Source: Lucinisca nassula (Eukaryota > Mollusca > Bivalvia > Lucinida > Lucinidae). From it: a stretch of DNA of 64,000 nucleotides. Below are positions 10,106 through 22,769 of this stretch, in pieces. Each line of letters starts with the position of its first letter. Position 1 is the first letter of the stretch. The position numbers were made by a program, and so were the translations under genes. The notes below the pieces were generated by a model, which was not told where the DNA came from, ran no database searches, and saw only the letters and a program-made list of their open reading frames with translations. The DNA is taken from the NCBI GenBank assembly GCA_963580285.1, contig OY757010.1, forward strand, positions 218,693,234-218,757,233. The letters run 5' to 3'.

Positions 10106-10960
10106 GTCCTGGTAAAGTCGCTAGTTTAGTCATCATCATAATGAAGTTTGCACACCACGTAATGTAAAACTGACAGGATATAAGAGTCTCTGGACAACAC
10201 ATAAACCTATTGATTTGCCACAATATACAATGGCTAACTCACAATATAAAACGATGATCGCACAGAACATAAACAATTATAGACAGCATAAAATGCCCTT
10301 GAGACATGATATAAATGTGCATTGACTAGATATAATGACGATTTGACATATCACTCAATATAATGATAATACGTCACCATATAAAGACGTTATGACATCA
10401 GATAAATAACAATGGGCATCAGATAAAGAACAGTGGGCATCTGATGAAGAAAGGTGGGCATCAGATAAAGAAGGGTGGAATCATGTAACGAAATAATGGC
10501 ATCATGTCTCACATTTGCTCAACAGTAGACAGCTGTGGCGTTCCAAAGTTGAAAATGATCTTAATATCATGTGGTAGCCTACTTCATAAAAAAGCTGGCC
10601 AGATCACTCCTGTATTCTCACATGGCCCCAAATGTGGAGTAACCACGGTAGAATGCCATGTGCATTTCACAAGTATCATTTAATATATAATAATATATAA
10701 TTGAATTCTAATATTATTTTAAAGTCAGCCGCATCACGAAGTTACACTATTTTAGTGACGATACCGATTTTAAAAGCTAAATTTAACACAGCTTAATTTC
10801 AAATTACGTAATATGTCATACAGATAAGATGATAATTGCTCAATAGATCAGAAGATTAGAGATAAAATGGAATCGTGTCTGTTTTTGTTTTGTAATAAAA
10901 CTATCAATATTTACTTAGAAGCACCTGCATTTACGATAAACTTTCTCTAGGTATTCATCA
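10106..10960. other. Non-coding; short 22-bp tandem repeat inside
   Basis: Three copies of 'gggcatcagataaagaa' with small changes occupy about 10412-10478. Otherwise AT-rich sequence with no recognised gene. Confidence 0.45.
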
Positions 10961-11175
10961 CGTGAACAAGTCCCTAAAATGAACACTTTATACAGAGAAA
11001 ACTGGGGTTTACGGGGTATACAATGCTGTTCTTATTTCTGCTTCAAGACAATATTTTTCTTATTTCTGCTTCAACGAGGCGGTTCTAACGAGCACCCAAA
11101 TCCTGTTTTGGTGTATAGACAAACTTTTCTCAGAAAATATCCGTTTACGGGATATGAAAAAATGCACTATGTCAC
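10961..11175. repeat. MITE D variant with CACGTGAACAAGTCC end
   Basis: Starts 'cacgtgaacaagtccctaa', has 'gagaaaactggggtttacgg' and half of the hairpin core ('cgaggcggttctaacgag'), and ends near 'gcactatgtcacacggatg'. Copies at 30395 and 52957 share these ends, so this is a subfamily with its own termini. Confidence 0.6.
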
Positions 11176-11221
11176 ACGGATGTATTATCGTAATGACAAC
11201 ACACTCGGACTCGGCATCTAA

Positions 11222-12713
11222 GACGAGCTAAAATTAAAACGAACTTTTCTTTTAAACACATATATGTAAAATGTTTCAGTTTTCTTTCTTTGTGTTTCTA
11301 CCCTGTGAGCTCAGTTGGAAAAGGCGTAAGACAGAAAAAGAAACTGTAATATAAGGAAGTACGGGCGTGATCTACCACACGGCGCTAAATACACTCAATG
11401 GCCAAAACTGAGTTCCCAAAATCGGGGAAAAATGTAGTCTAAAAATATGGCAATTTTCTACCTGATTACAGTTCATACTCAAATGCTTATGGCCTAGGTA
11501 ATTATTTATGTTTACATCAGCACCTAGTACAATGATGATGTCATCAGTTGCCATGGCAACATCAGACATCAAACAGACTAGCACCTTTCTTTTGAAAAAT
11601 AAGGGTAGGTGTACTAAAAGAGTTATAAAATTATCAATTTCTTATCTTTTTAGATATAAATTGTTATAATTGTAGGCAAAATATTTGAAAACAATCCAAT
11701 CGTTGTATACATTATGGTTTCGGATGGAACACAAATTCGTCAAAATCACCGAAAAGCAAATATTTTTGGTGACAGACACTAAGAAAACAGACAGAAAATG
11801 GACTTTGTGATATATATTGAATCATAGTTTCTAGTCAAAACTGTTAGTTTGAATATATCTTAGGTGATTGAAGTAGCAAGAACATCCAGGAAAAATGGGC
11901 TTATTTTAACAGCCGTGCATTCTTTGCGCTCCATAAAACAACATAAAATATGTTATAAAATTTTGTAAAAAATATTGTTAATTAAAAACACTATTTTGGA
12001 CTATATTTTTTACAAAAGACTTCAATTTTTTGTATAGCAGAGTCCAATAAATTTGTCAAACTCTATGGGTACCCCATAAAGACTAATGCCCGTCTAGACG
12101 TTTATCCACCGTTGATAGCTACATTTCTTATATGATAGAAAGACACTTCTTTTCAATGATTGTTACTGAAACATTGGAGAGTGAGCCAGTAATTTAGATA
12201 GAAACTATACAGCCTACTTACTTAATGTTTCCATATATACCATTTTTCTGTCAGTGTAGAATTACCCCACCACTTCTCATTATGTATTAATTAAATTGGC
12301 AAAATGTAAACATATTGTGTTTCTCAGCTGTCTTTTATTCTAAAAAGACACCAGAGTAACCAAACTTATATAGATTATAAGAGAAAATCTTAATCATTCA
12401 TAGTAAGAAGAAATCGGTGAGCCAGCGCAGAGTTTGAAGCCATTTTTAAAACAACGGTACTCTAAATGAAGAATATACCAGAGCTATGCATGGCAAGATT
12501 TCTAATGAATAAATGATACCATCTAGGATACATAACATGCATTGGATCTTTTATCATTAAGTCATTTGATCTGGAAATGTAGTTACAGATTTACAAATAC
12601 TTTTGGGAACTCATTTATGGCCCACTGATTGGAAACAAAGTGCACATTATCGACAGAAAATTGAGGTAACTGACTGTATTACGAAACACCCCTACGACAT
12701 AGTATCCAGAATA
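11222..12713. other. AT-rich non-coding sequence
   Basis: About 1.5 kb with no reading frame showing protein motifs and no match to other repeats in the window. Confidence 0.4.
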
Positions 12714-13330
12714 GCTGATCCGTGATATATTGCACGACCCGCAGAAAAAGCGACCGACTGAAGTCAGTTGATTTTCTAAGAGTGCCCTAAAATCACCGTG
12801 TCATTCTGTCAGTCTGTCATTCTGTCAGTCTGTCAGTCTGTCTGTCCGTCCGTAACCCGTTTTTGAAAATTGGTGATAGTGACTTAACCGCTTGGAATAT
12901 TTAAACAATTTTTGGCATACTGATAGATATCAATGAGATCTAACCAATGAACTTGCGAAATATTACATTCCATTTAGTATAGCCCCGCCGAGGCGAAAAA
13001 TGGGAAAATTTTCGAACTGCTTCTCCTCGGAAACCGTTGGGCCGATTGAAGTCAAATTTCAGTTGGAGCCTCTATGGGATGGGGGAAACCAAAATTTGCT
13101 CATGGGGTCCAGGTCACATGACCAAAAAGGCCGCCAAGCCATATATGGTAAAAACCCTTCAAAAATAGTCTTCTCCAGAACCACTGGACAGATTTCCACG
13201 AAACTTGATAAATAGCATCTGGGACGTAGGCCCATAATAAATTGCTAAAATGGTGACCCTGGGTTGACCTTGCCCTCTTTGTGCCTAGGTCAAACTTTGA
13301 CACATATGCTTTTGTATTGGAAAAGTGAGA
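12714..13330. repeat. Dispersed repeat with GTCT/GTCC microsatellite
   Basis: Contains a GTCT/GTCC-type run at about 12798-12853. A later block ('caggtcacatgacc', 'ggccgcca', 'atatatggtaa' at about 13107-13150) recurs at 22800-22860, so it is a dispersed repeat. The frame at 13000-13215 lies wholly inside it and is not considered coding. Confidence 0.5.
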
Positions 13331-14204
13331 ATGCATTTTATCCTGCAATCGATTGAGAATACAGTACTAAAGTATAAGATATATTTTTGCTCCTTACGAT
13401 AAGGCGCATTTATTGGGGGACATACCGGACTTATACGGACATCACCTTTCTCAGCTGTGCTGAAAATCAAGGGAATTAACGCGAACAAGACAGAAAATAA
13501 ATGGTTATCTCCCCAAGGACTCGACTACCTCCTGTGCAAATTGCCTCAGGCAAATTGCAAATCGTACATTTTAGGACCGCCTTTTATGTACTATATAGGT
13601 GACTGTTTTAATTTAAGAAAGTGCCGGTTGTGTTATGGTGTATCTTGAAAAAAAAAAAAAAACAAAAAAAAAAAACAAAAAAACAATTGAATGAAAAAGA
13701 ATAAACATAGATGATGTATTATATATGATTACAAATAGTATCTTCCAGTGTCAAATATATCACTTGTATTTAGCGACATAAATCAGTCTGAAATACATAA
13801 ATGTACAAGCCAACAGTGTAAAATGCAACAAGGTTTTGAACATTTTATAATGTGCAACATAAATTTGCAAGAATTGCTGAAATGAAATATTATACAAAAT
13901 AAGATGAAACAAAATAAAATAAAAAATAAAACGATCAGTAGCGTATGCTCAAGAAACGCAAAATTGTTAAACACAACATGACTAGTCCGACGAAAATGAG
14001 CTAATTATCAAGTTTTTTTTTTTTCAAAATATTTTTGTTGTTAATTCTCAGCCCAAATGATGTTTCATATCACTTGTGAATCGTCTGCAGCAAACGATTC
14101 ACGTGAAATGTCAAGCCTTATTCGAGTTGGAAATTAAGAAAAAAATATTTGAAAGTGTCTTCTGCTACTGATTCCCAGAGCTTGGAAGATAGTATTGTTC
14201 GGTA
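13331..14204. other. AT-rich non-coding sequence with poly-A
   Basis: Poly-A interrupted by C at 13648-13683 and a T run near 14012. No gene was recognised. Confidence 0.4.
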
Positions 14205-14370
14205 GCGGGACAAAATCCCCCCGGACATAATCCCCCCGGACAAAATCCCCCCTTTTTTGTAAAGGCGGACAAAATCCCCCACGGACAAAATCCCCCCCTG
14301 GACAAAATCCCCCTCTCGCTGTATGTCAGGTTGGACAAAATCCCCGCCCCCCCCCCGGGAAAAATCACCC
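14205..14370 (+). repeat. GGACAAAATCCCCCC minisatellite element, copy 1
   Basis: Six or more copies of a 15-17 bp unit (ggacaaaatcccccc) around a central 'ttttttgtaaaggc'. The same arrangement, inverted, occurs at 15838-16002, so the pair brackets about 1.5 kb of nested insertions. Confidence 0.75.
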
Positions 14371-14626
14371 TTGCTCTAAATTGTTCTAGTTAATTATCCT
14401 TCCACTACCCACAATCTATGCTTTTGAGCAGAAATATGGAAAATATTGGAATCTGTTATTAGAATATGTCAATTTAACTGATCATGCCAGACGTAATCCT
14501 AATGGGTTGAGAGGTCCATAAAACCCCAAAGCACACATGTACAATTACAAAAAGTTAATACAAGTATGTCCTTTTTACTTTGACCTTACAAGCAATGTCT
14601 CCAAAATGACCTATACAGTGTTGACG

Positions 14627-15693
14627 GTTTTGTTTGTTTGTTTGAATTGAGGTTTAACGTCCCCGTCAACACTGTAAAGGTCATTTTGGAGACGTTGCTT
14701 CCAATTTTGTGGGACTTTTACCCGACATTGAGATGAAATGACATCTCAAGCCCTGTCGTCCAATGAAACCAATAGGGTTTATTAGCATGGACGGTCCGCC
14801 TCGCACCGGGGTTCCTGGACAGGCTTAGATATAACCGCAATGACTTCAGCACCCAATTTCGTAAAATCATTCTTCGATATAAAAAGATTGGGTACAACAT
14901 GGATATTATACGACAGACTGCATGCATGGTAGTTAACCCAATCACGGTTGGCAACTTTGCTTCCCTCTTTAATTGCACGCCGGTGGGTCAGGCCTCAGAT
15001 TCTATGACGGCTCCAACGTAAAGGCTTATTGAAAATTAAAGAGATAATGTTGGTTGGTGCCTGATGCTCTGTCTCTGGTCGGGCTCATCGGAGTCTAACT
15101 GTTGGGTTTCTTTTGCTCCAGCATTTCAGTGGTTTCTTGCTGTCGAGTCCTCACCGTTGTCTCACCTCTGTGGTTCTTTGATTTCTGTGTTCACGGAGAT
15201 GTTGCACTGATGAGTTAGGAGGCCTTCATGCGGACTGAACAAATTATTTGTCTAAATCGCGACGGAAGTAAGGGCGAGGATTGTGGCCACGTAAAATCGA
15301 TTTAAGCCCCCCAGTGGAAATCTTCCACTGACCGTTCCAAGGCGGCTCTTCTGTGGCGATTTATTTATGTTGTTGTTTGTTACTTACTGTGTGTATCACT
15401 TGTGTCTTTTAATTTTGGATGGCCATATGGCCATTTTGTGGGAAAGTAACTGTCCTTATGGCCTTCCTTTGTTTAGGTTTCCATTATGGTCTGGTCGCTT
15501 AATGTTTGTATTTCTTTCCCTTTGGTGTCTTTTATGGATGGAGTAAGTTAATTGTATCAATTCCTGATCTTTGTTTTACTTCTACTTTAGATCCTCTAAG
15601 TGGTTCACCAGTACTAGTGTGCGGGCCGGATTCAGCTCTGCGTGGAAGCATCATGCAGCCCATATATTTCTTCAAGCCCCTATGGGCGGGGGC
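14627..15693 (-). mobile_element. SINE A copy 1, interrupted by family B
   Basis: Two halves (14627-14830 and 15589-15693) make one about 300-bp SINE A in minus orientation: (TTTG)n tail, 'gaggtttaacgtccccgtca', then 'gcagcccatatatttcttca' to the GC-rich end 'gggcggggg'. Split at CTTAGAT|AGATCCTC. A small inverted fragment of the SINE tail precedes it (about 14590-14626). Confidence 0.85.
14831..15588 (+). mobile_element. Family B 3' fragment nested in SINE A
   Basis: 5'-truncated copy matching 2787-3190 and then the 3' region of copy 1. It ends in 'tgttttacttctacttt'. TTAGAT on the left and TTTAGAT on the right suggest a short target duplication. Confidence 0.8.
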
Positions 15694-15837
15694 AATAATT
15701 TCTCCATGAACACCAATATAGCTTTGATAGTACTGCACCAAATCGGATATGGAATCTGCAGTTTTCAAAACGACAGACTGATTTTCAAAAATCAGTAATT
15801 GTGCATGTGGAGGTGTGCGGGATACTGTCCACATTTA

Positions 15838-16002
15838 TAAACCGCAGGGGGGACTCTGTCCGGGGGGAGGGGGATTTTGACCAGGGGGGATTTTGTCCAC
15901 CTGAACAAATGTTGGGGGGGGGGGATTTTGTCTGCCTTTACAAAAAGGGGGGTTTTGTCCGAGGGGATTATGTCCGGGGGATTTTGTCCTGGAATCTATT
16001 GT
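15838..16002 (-). repeat. GGACAAAATCCCCCC minisatellite element, copy 2 (inverted)
   Basis: Reverse complement of the 14205-14370 element, including the central 'gcctttacaaaaagg' spacer. Its G-runs (up to 12) are quadruplex-prone. Confidence 0.75.
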
Positions 16003-16461
16003 TCATGTTGCTATTACATTAAATCATATTTAGCCGATCAATCGAAGACGCAATCTGTGTGAAATTATTCATCGGGTCTCTGTATGTAGCAGAATCTCAT
16101 CTGCCCTCAGGCGAATTAAACAGACTCGGGCCAGACTGCGTGTATTCGCAAACTGATCCCAGTCTTTGTTTTATTGCACACAATAAGTTCATAATATTGA
16201 GCCGGAACCCATGATTTAGTTTTTGCTTGGTTTGACAGTCCAATGACTCAGATCAGACTGCACCCGTTCGTATTCCGAATCTATCCGATTCGCGTTTTGC
16301 AAGAGCACCAGGATAATATAAATCAATGCTAGAAATACAACCTAGTTGATTGCTGTCTATTCATTTAATAGGTGATATTCTTATATACTTAATGCCTCGG
16401 GCGGTCCTCAGTCTACCTTTCCAATGATGTTCACCCTTGACTTCGCCATGTTACGCGGTGT
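16003..16461. other. Non-coding sequence
   Basis: No motif or repeat was recognised. Confidence 0.4.
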
Positions 16462-16465
16462 TTAA

Positions 16466-16687
16466 CCCATTCAGTACCGGAAACCCCCAAAACAGGTACC
16501 CTGGCAAACAGTGCAGGCCCAGATCAGACGCCGCAGAACGCGGCACCTGATCAGGGCCTACACTGTTTGCTAAAAGTTCAGCCATTTTCCAAATGAATTT
16601 TGAAGAAAACACAACCTGACACCCCTAAATCATGAAATGGACTTGTACTATATATAAGGAGGAACATTCCATATGGTACAAAAAGGG
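16466..16687. mobile_element. piggyBac-type MITE
   Basis: Flanked by TTAA (16462-16465 and 16688-16691), with ends CCCATT...AAAGGG. The internal palindromic core is 'cccagatcagacgccgcaga' and its complement. TTAA target sites and C-rich ends are the hallmark of piggyBac elements. Confidence 0.75.
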
Positions 16688-17002
16688 TTAACAGGGATTA
16701 ATATAATTATTGGTTTGTTACGCCAAGGTCATTTTCTCGAAAAACACTATTGATTTTGCCTTTATCTCTTTATAATCAAATCAAAGTCTTAAGTAAATCT
16801 GATGGGTCCGAGCTTAAAGTGAGACAGAGAGGGAGGCGATTACAAAAAAAAAGAAGAAAAAAAAAACAGACTGAATTATTATTCTGGCTATTATTATTTT
16901 TATTATTATCATTATCATTACCTTCATTTTTTGACTTTGATTAGTATATTATTATCACAAATACCCACAATCTATATATTAGAAATTATATAAGAAAAAA
17001 TT

Positions 17003-17221
17003 CGAAAACACGCCTATTCAAATATATTGAAAAAACAAAATCCACTAAAATTTTCCACAGAAAAAAAATGGTATTCTTCATGTTTCGGCGGTTTTAACGA
17101 GTACCCACAGTCTATTTTTTTGAGCAGAAATAAGAAAAAATAATGTTTACCCCTGTAAAACCCAGTTTTACTTAATAAAAGAGGGGTTTAATAAGGTAAA
17201 AATTATATAGGCGTGTTTTCG
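17003..17221. mobile_element. MITE D copy with both termini
   Basis: CGAAAACACGCCTATTCAAA at the left and ATATAGGCGTGTTTTCG at the right are inverted repeats. The hairpin core is half lost ('cggcggttttaacgagt'). Confidence 0.8.
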
Positions 17222-17449
17222 TGATGATTCATCCAATACGTTTGCATAGTCGTGAACAAAAACTGTTAACAGGCACCCGCTTGACACGCGCCAATCTGCG
17301 CGTCGATGTGTAAGAAAATGATCAATTATCAGCTCTACTCAACAGGGCAATAAATGGACAATAAACGATTGCAGGGAATAATCCTGGACTCAAACGTTTT
17401 TGTAACACGAGCAAAAATACGATAAACATTGCACCACCAAATCATGAAA

Positions 17450-17635
17450 ATTTGCGGATAAAATCTGATATTTTTTACATTTCTGCTCAAAGCATAGATT
17501 TGGGCTGCATAGTAGAACCACCTCGGCGAGGTGGTTCTAGCGAGTAATCACAATCAAGGTTTTTGAGCAGAAATAAGAAAATATATATCCCAGTTTTACT
17601 ATATAAAAGAGGGTTTAAGGGGGTCAAAATAAATC
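17450..17635. repeat. MITE D copy, ends decayed
   Basis: Hairpin 'agaaccacctcggcgaggtg' at about 17514-17535 flanked by 'atttctgctcaaagcatag' and 'gagcagaaataag'. No clear terminal repeats. Confidence 0.65.
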
Positions 17636-17809
17636 CAGAAAAAGCTGTTTCTTACAATTACGTGCATGAGAGAGATCTTTGTCCTTTATTAATAAGTATT
17701 TATCCCCTCCAGGACAGGTTTTAAAGGTCCATTTCTCCAAATGTAAAGTCCAACCAGAATCTAGCCTTTAGTAGTCTTTAGGTTGGCGCGGTTTTAATAA
17801 CATAACATA

Positions 17810-20800
17810 ACATAAATTTATTTTGACTTAAGCATATACAGCTCATCGCCATTAAACATATATACAATTCGTGAAACAATGTTGATAGAGAGAGTGACAT
17901 ACATATATTCCGACATACAACAACAACTTTTGCTAAACAGTATTATAAATTTCAAGTGTTTTGATTTAAAAGGTTTTCTCTAAGTTTGAAGGCTTTTATC
18001 ACATACATTGCCAGATTATTAAGGGTACTAAGCTTATTCGAATTTAATAAAGATATGAACTTAGCAACGCTTGGTCTGACATAGAAATATTTTTGTATAT
18101 ATTGTTTACGTAGGTCATTATAAATGGGACAGACTAGTGTAAAATGGTACTCATCTTCCAAATCATTTAGATGACATAAAATGCATTTTCTTTCTGCTCG
18201 ATCAATGTTTCTGTGTCGACCTATTTCTATGTTCAGATGGTGAGACGAAAGTCTCAATTTTACAATTGCATTTCGAAAGTTTGCGTTTTTAACAATCAAG
18301 AGGAAATTTGAGATAGTAAATTGGTGTTTTTTTAATTCTCTGTATATGGTAAGAGACGTTGAAAGCTCAACCCCTTGATTCCATTCAGCGATATAAAGAT
18401 CTCTTAGTCTACATTTTAGAAGAGGAATAAATTTATTTACAATCACCGATTCGGGAAATAACCAAACATCTTGAAAACCGCTATGCTCAAGAAGATGTTT
18501 AACTTTAGTTGACCAGTTTGAGATATTCGGATTTTGTAGTGCTTCGTCACGTAGCATACAATTAACGGCGCGTAGTATACAATTTTCATTTTTTGTGCTA
18601 TGTAAATTTAACCAGTATTTTATTATTCTTATTTGCCGCCCTATAAAAAGGGGGTACCGCCCTAATTCCCCATATAAGGAAAGGTTATTTGTTGACATTT
18701 TTACATTGATAAGCCATTTACAAAATTTTCAATGTACTCGTTCAATATTTTCCGCCCTTGAAAATCCCCAAATTTCGCAACTATAATTCAGAATTGATGC
18801 AACAAATGTATCAAATAGATTAAGCATGATGTTGATAGGTACGCACATATGTTTAGTAATAGACAGAAGGCCGTTCATAGCCTTAAGTGCTTTTCCTGCT
18901 AATGTGCTTATTGCTTTATTGAATGACCCTCCACTAGACAGTACCATTCCTAAGTAATTAAAACTACTAGCAATTTCTATTTCTTGGCCGCTATATGTCC
19001 ATTTTTCATTTCTGCTTAAATTTCCGCCTTTACGGTATACGACAATTTTCGTTTTGTCAACATTTACTGTTAAATTCCATTTAAGACAGTATGATTCTAA
19101 ACTATTTAAACATGATTGGAGCCCGTCGACTGAGTCTGAAAAGATGACTGCATCGTCTGCGAACATTAGAAGATATATTGATAGTTGATCTAATGTTAAA
19201 CCAGCATTCGTATTCTGCTGTAGATAAATTTCAAGATCGTTAATAAATAAGGAAAACAAGAAAGGGGAGAGAACCTCTCCTTGTAACAGGCCGATATTCG
19301 AACTAAAAAAATCCGAAAGCGAGTTCATGCTTTTAACACACGACTTAATATCTAAATATATTGATCTGATCAGTTGGAACAGTTTTCCGTCAATTCCACT
19401 ATTTATCATTTTAAACCATAGCCCATTTCGGTATATTGAGTCAAATGCACGTTTCAAATCTACAAATACACAGTATAACTTTTTCTTATCACGTATCATT
19501 TTACTTATAAAGGATTCTAAGATAAAAATTGCATCGACTGTACTATAATCAGCTTTGAAGCCGAACTGGGCGTCGCTGATAATATCATTTTGCAGAGCCC
19601 ATTTTTTCAACCGTTCATTAACAATTATGGTAAAAAGCTTTCCAAAGCAGCTCACCAGAGTTATTCCCCTGTAATTACTTGGTATTGAAGAATCTCCCTT
19701 TTTATGAATAGGAATAATAACCCCTTTGGTCCATTGTGTAGGAAAACTCTTTTTATCCAAAATAAAGTTAAACAATTTTTCCAGAGGATCTAAAATGATA
19801 TCGATACTTTCTTTCAAATATTCATTCAATATTGTATCTAGTGAGCATGCTTTGTTCAGATTGAGCCGCTTCGACGCATTGCGTATCTCTGCCTGTGTAA
19901 TTTGCTCATCTAATTCGAAATAAGTCGAAGTTTCGCCGTCGGATGCATCAAAATTTTGCAAAAAATCATTTACCTCGTTATTTTCGAAAGGCATATCTTC
20001 GCTAGACAGCGAATGGAAATATTGATAAAACTCATTCAGGGAGATAACTTCTCCTGTATCGGATTTTGTATTATTTTTGAACAGTTTCCAAAAATCTCTC
20101 GGCCGCTTACGTCGCATTTCATTCATTTTCTTGCCTTGTTCGTATTTATATTTGAGCTTACATGATCTACAATAGTATTTGTAATCTTTTTTTGCATCGA
20201 GCATTAATTTCCTGGTTTCATTATTTCTGAGCAGGTTAAAATTATAGAGAGCATTCTTATAAATATTATGTTTTCTAGTGCATTCCGAATTGTACCACTT
20301 CTGCTTTTCCTTAGTGTGAATATTGACAAAACTCGGGTTTGCAGATTTTTTATATTTCTTTTGGAAATATGGGTTTGCTCTGTCAGTTATGAACTGGGTG
20401 AACTTCGAAATTATTTCGTCCGGTTCAACATTCCGGTCGATGCCGTCCGTTACAACTCGATTTAATATAGGAAGGTCCCGTGAAATATCATTCAAAAAAG
20501 ATTGCCTGTATTCCGAATCCCATTTAAAGGAAATATGTTCTTGTGCGTTATTAAAAGAAATATTTGTATGAACTTTTAATGACAATGAAATCGGTGCATG
20601 ATTAGAATATTCAGTGAAATCACCTATTTCAAAATCTGAGATGAGCTTGAAATTTGACTGGGTTGTCAGTACATAATCTACTACGCTTTCACCATTGTGC
20701 GTAAAACAAGTCATCCGCCCTATTGAATGATCTTTGTGTATTCGCCCATTGACAATACGCATGTTTACAGCTTTACACATTTCTAGTAAGTATTCACCAA

Positions 20801-21330
20801 ATCGATTGGTTCCGCGGTCCATTGAGAAGCGCGGCATAGGTATATCTGCCTCGTTCTCGAAGTCACGTGATGGGATTAGCCTATCATTTTCAATGTAGTC
20901 AGATTTAATCGATGTTCTACTATTCAGGTCACCGAGCAAAAACACGTGACCCTTGTTTTGAAAAAAGGTAACGTCATCTTGAATGGTTTTAAAAATGTCG
21001 ACATTGTACATGTTATGAGCATTGGAATTTTCAGGTGCTACATAAGTTATTCCTATATAAATATCTTCATTAATCATAAGGAATTGTTTGTCAAATTTTA
21101 ACCATATCAAACAATCTATGTCATTTTTTAATAATTTAACCCCTTTTCTAATATCGTCCTTAATATATATTATAATTCCACCACTCGATCTCTTAGCCCT
21201 TTTATTACGAAAACGTCTATAAGAATGAATAGGTTTTGAGTAGCCACTTAAATTAATTTTCGAGTGTTTGTTCGTCCATGTTTCAGTAAAACAAATAATT
21301 TGGTATTGGCTTATTAAGCTTGTAAAATGT
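17810..21330 (-). mobile_element. 5'-truncated APE-type LINE with TTATG tail
   Basis: Minus-strand element. Coding text runs from about 21325 down to 17952, followed by about 100 nt of 3' UTR. It ends in 'aaataaatttatgttatg', i.e. tandem TTATG repeats at about 17800-17820. The 5' end is lost within the endonuclease. Confidence 0.8.
17952..21325 (-). pseudogene. LINE ORF2 (APE endonuclease, RT, C-terminal zinc motif), one stop
   Basis: Over 1,100 codons in one frame, broken only by a TGA at 18731-18729 between RAENIERVH and KFCKWLINVK. It begins mid-endonuclease (QIICFTETW, about 21270). Endonuclease: FLLGDLNSRTS (about 20930) and YSNHAPISLSL. RT: KGVIIPIHKKGD, SNYRGITLVS, VFVDLKRAFDS, GLLQGEVLSPFLFSLFIND and catalytic FADDAVIFSD (about 19155). 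C-terminus after the stop: a CCHC-like motif CILCHLNDLEDEYHFTLVC (about 18185-18130). The product would nick target DNA and copy its own RNA. The clade is probably in the Jockey/I/CR1 group; I cannot fix it. The low lesion count makes this the youngest-looking LINE here. Confidence 0.85.
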
Positions 21331-21579
21331 TAATGTTAATGTCATGATCTGTAAAGCATTCTGACTAGATTTCAGTTTGTCGAGGTGTAAACGAGATAAT
21401 GTTTTGAGCAGTAAGTGACAGGTCTGTAAAACATTGCATAATCTTCACAGTTTTCAGAACAATAAAATTATCTGTCTTTTCTGGCCCCTGTCGGCAAATC
21501 TACTTCAATATAATTTAATACAATTTGGAGCCACATTTAGAACAGAACGTCACTTAATGAAACTAAGCAATTACAAAAC

Positions 21580-22075
21580 CAGGCCTATTCAAATACACAT
21601 GTACATTGAAAATTTTATCACTAAAATGATTCAAGAAAGGCAGTTGACAGTTTCTGGAGGAAGAATGTTCACTCTACTGGTTAACCGCCTACGTAAAAGC
21701 ATGCCCAGGATTAGTGTAGATAGGTTAATTGAAAATGATCTAAATAGTGTTGACTGGGCCGTGAAATCCATCACAAACAAAGAGTCAAACAAACAAACAA
21801 AATCATTTTAAATGAAAATCATCAGTTAAAAAATACGTTATTTTCTAATATCTGCTCAAAACAAAGTTTGTGTATACTCACCCGAACCGCCTCGACGAGG
21901 CGGTCAAACGGGCACAAAACATAGTTTGTGGGTACTCGTTAGAACCCTCTCGGCGTTGCAAACAGGTATCCACAATCTATGTTTTTAAGCAGAAAAAATG
22001 TGTACAACTGTAAACCCTGTTTTACTACATAAAAGTGGGGTTTAAGGGGGTCAAAATTATGCAGCATGTTTTATG
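21580..22075. mobile_element. MITE D copy split by a SINE fragment
   Basis: The left end 'aggcctattcaaata' is followed by the SINE C fragment 21628-21806. Internal MITE text then resumes with hairpin 'accgcctcgacgaggcggt' at about 21895 and a decayed right end near 22070. Confidence 0.65.
21628..21806 (+). mobile_element. SINE C 3' half
   Basis: Matches the non-tRNA body of SINE C ('ctggttaaccgcctacgtaa', 'agtgttgactgggccgt') and ends in (CAAA)n. The tRNA head is absent, as expected of a 5'-truncated insertion. Confidence 0.75.
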
Positions 22076-22185
22076 ATGGTCAAACCAAAGTAACAAACAC
22101 ATTATTCCATTTCAAACTGATAATTAAGCATATCGTAGGCGTAATAAAGTCTTTGTTTTCGAAAACATTTACATTTGAGAATACA

Positions 22186-22209
22186 TCTAAATAAATAAAT
22201 AAATAAATA

Positions 22210-22240
<31 letters not shown>

Positions 22241-22245
22241 AAATC
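22186..22245. repeat. (AAAT)n microsatellite
   Basis: About 14 AAAT repeats with one interruption. Confidence 0.95.
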
Positions 22246-22249
22246 CCGA

Positions 22250-22769
22250 ACCATACAGTTCAAGAAGCACATCGTAGGCGTAATATATTATTTGTTATTG
22301 TTTACCTTAGTAACATCCGCTGACTGCTGGTTACCAAGGTAAACTGGAAATAGAAAAGGAGGGTAGTGTATTTCATTTTCAAAAAGGACTAAATTTTTCT
22401 CATTTCTATTTTACAATATTTATATGGACGTGTTCGCAATACATTTGCTAACATACTCCCGCTTGCACAGAATAAAAATAACAACTTACAAAAAAGTTAT
22501 GACAATATATTCATCAGTTTTTGTCGCTTCATTCAGTAGTTTTACTATATATTCTATACATTTAGAGGGTGCCTCCAATTATATGTAAAAAGGACCAAAA
22601 AGTTGTTGATAAAACTTCATGAAAAATACATGTGTGCATTCGTAAAAGAATGCAGAATCATAAACCGCTGGCACAGAAAAGATATTGCTATTACTATTTA
22701 TTTTATAGGGAAATAATTATCAATTTCCTATATAAATCTATGTATTTACTTTAACCGACTCAAGTTACC
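22250..22769. other. AT-rich non-coding sequence
   Basis: A short inverted pair ('gttaccttagtaac' / 'gttaccaaggtaa') near 22300-22345 is the only structure seen. Confidence 0.4.

Noticed and set aside
15205..15245. CTGATGAG in family B ('gcactgatgagttaggaggc') as another hammerhead
   Set aside because: No GAAA follows a plausible stem II and no strand pairs as stem I; the sequence has only the CTGATGA string in common.
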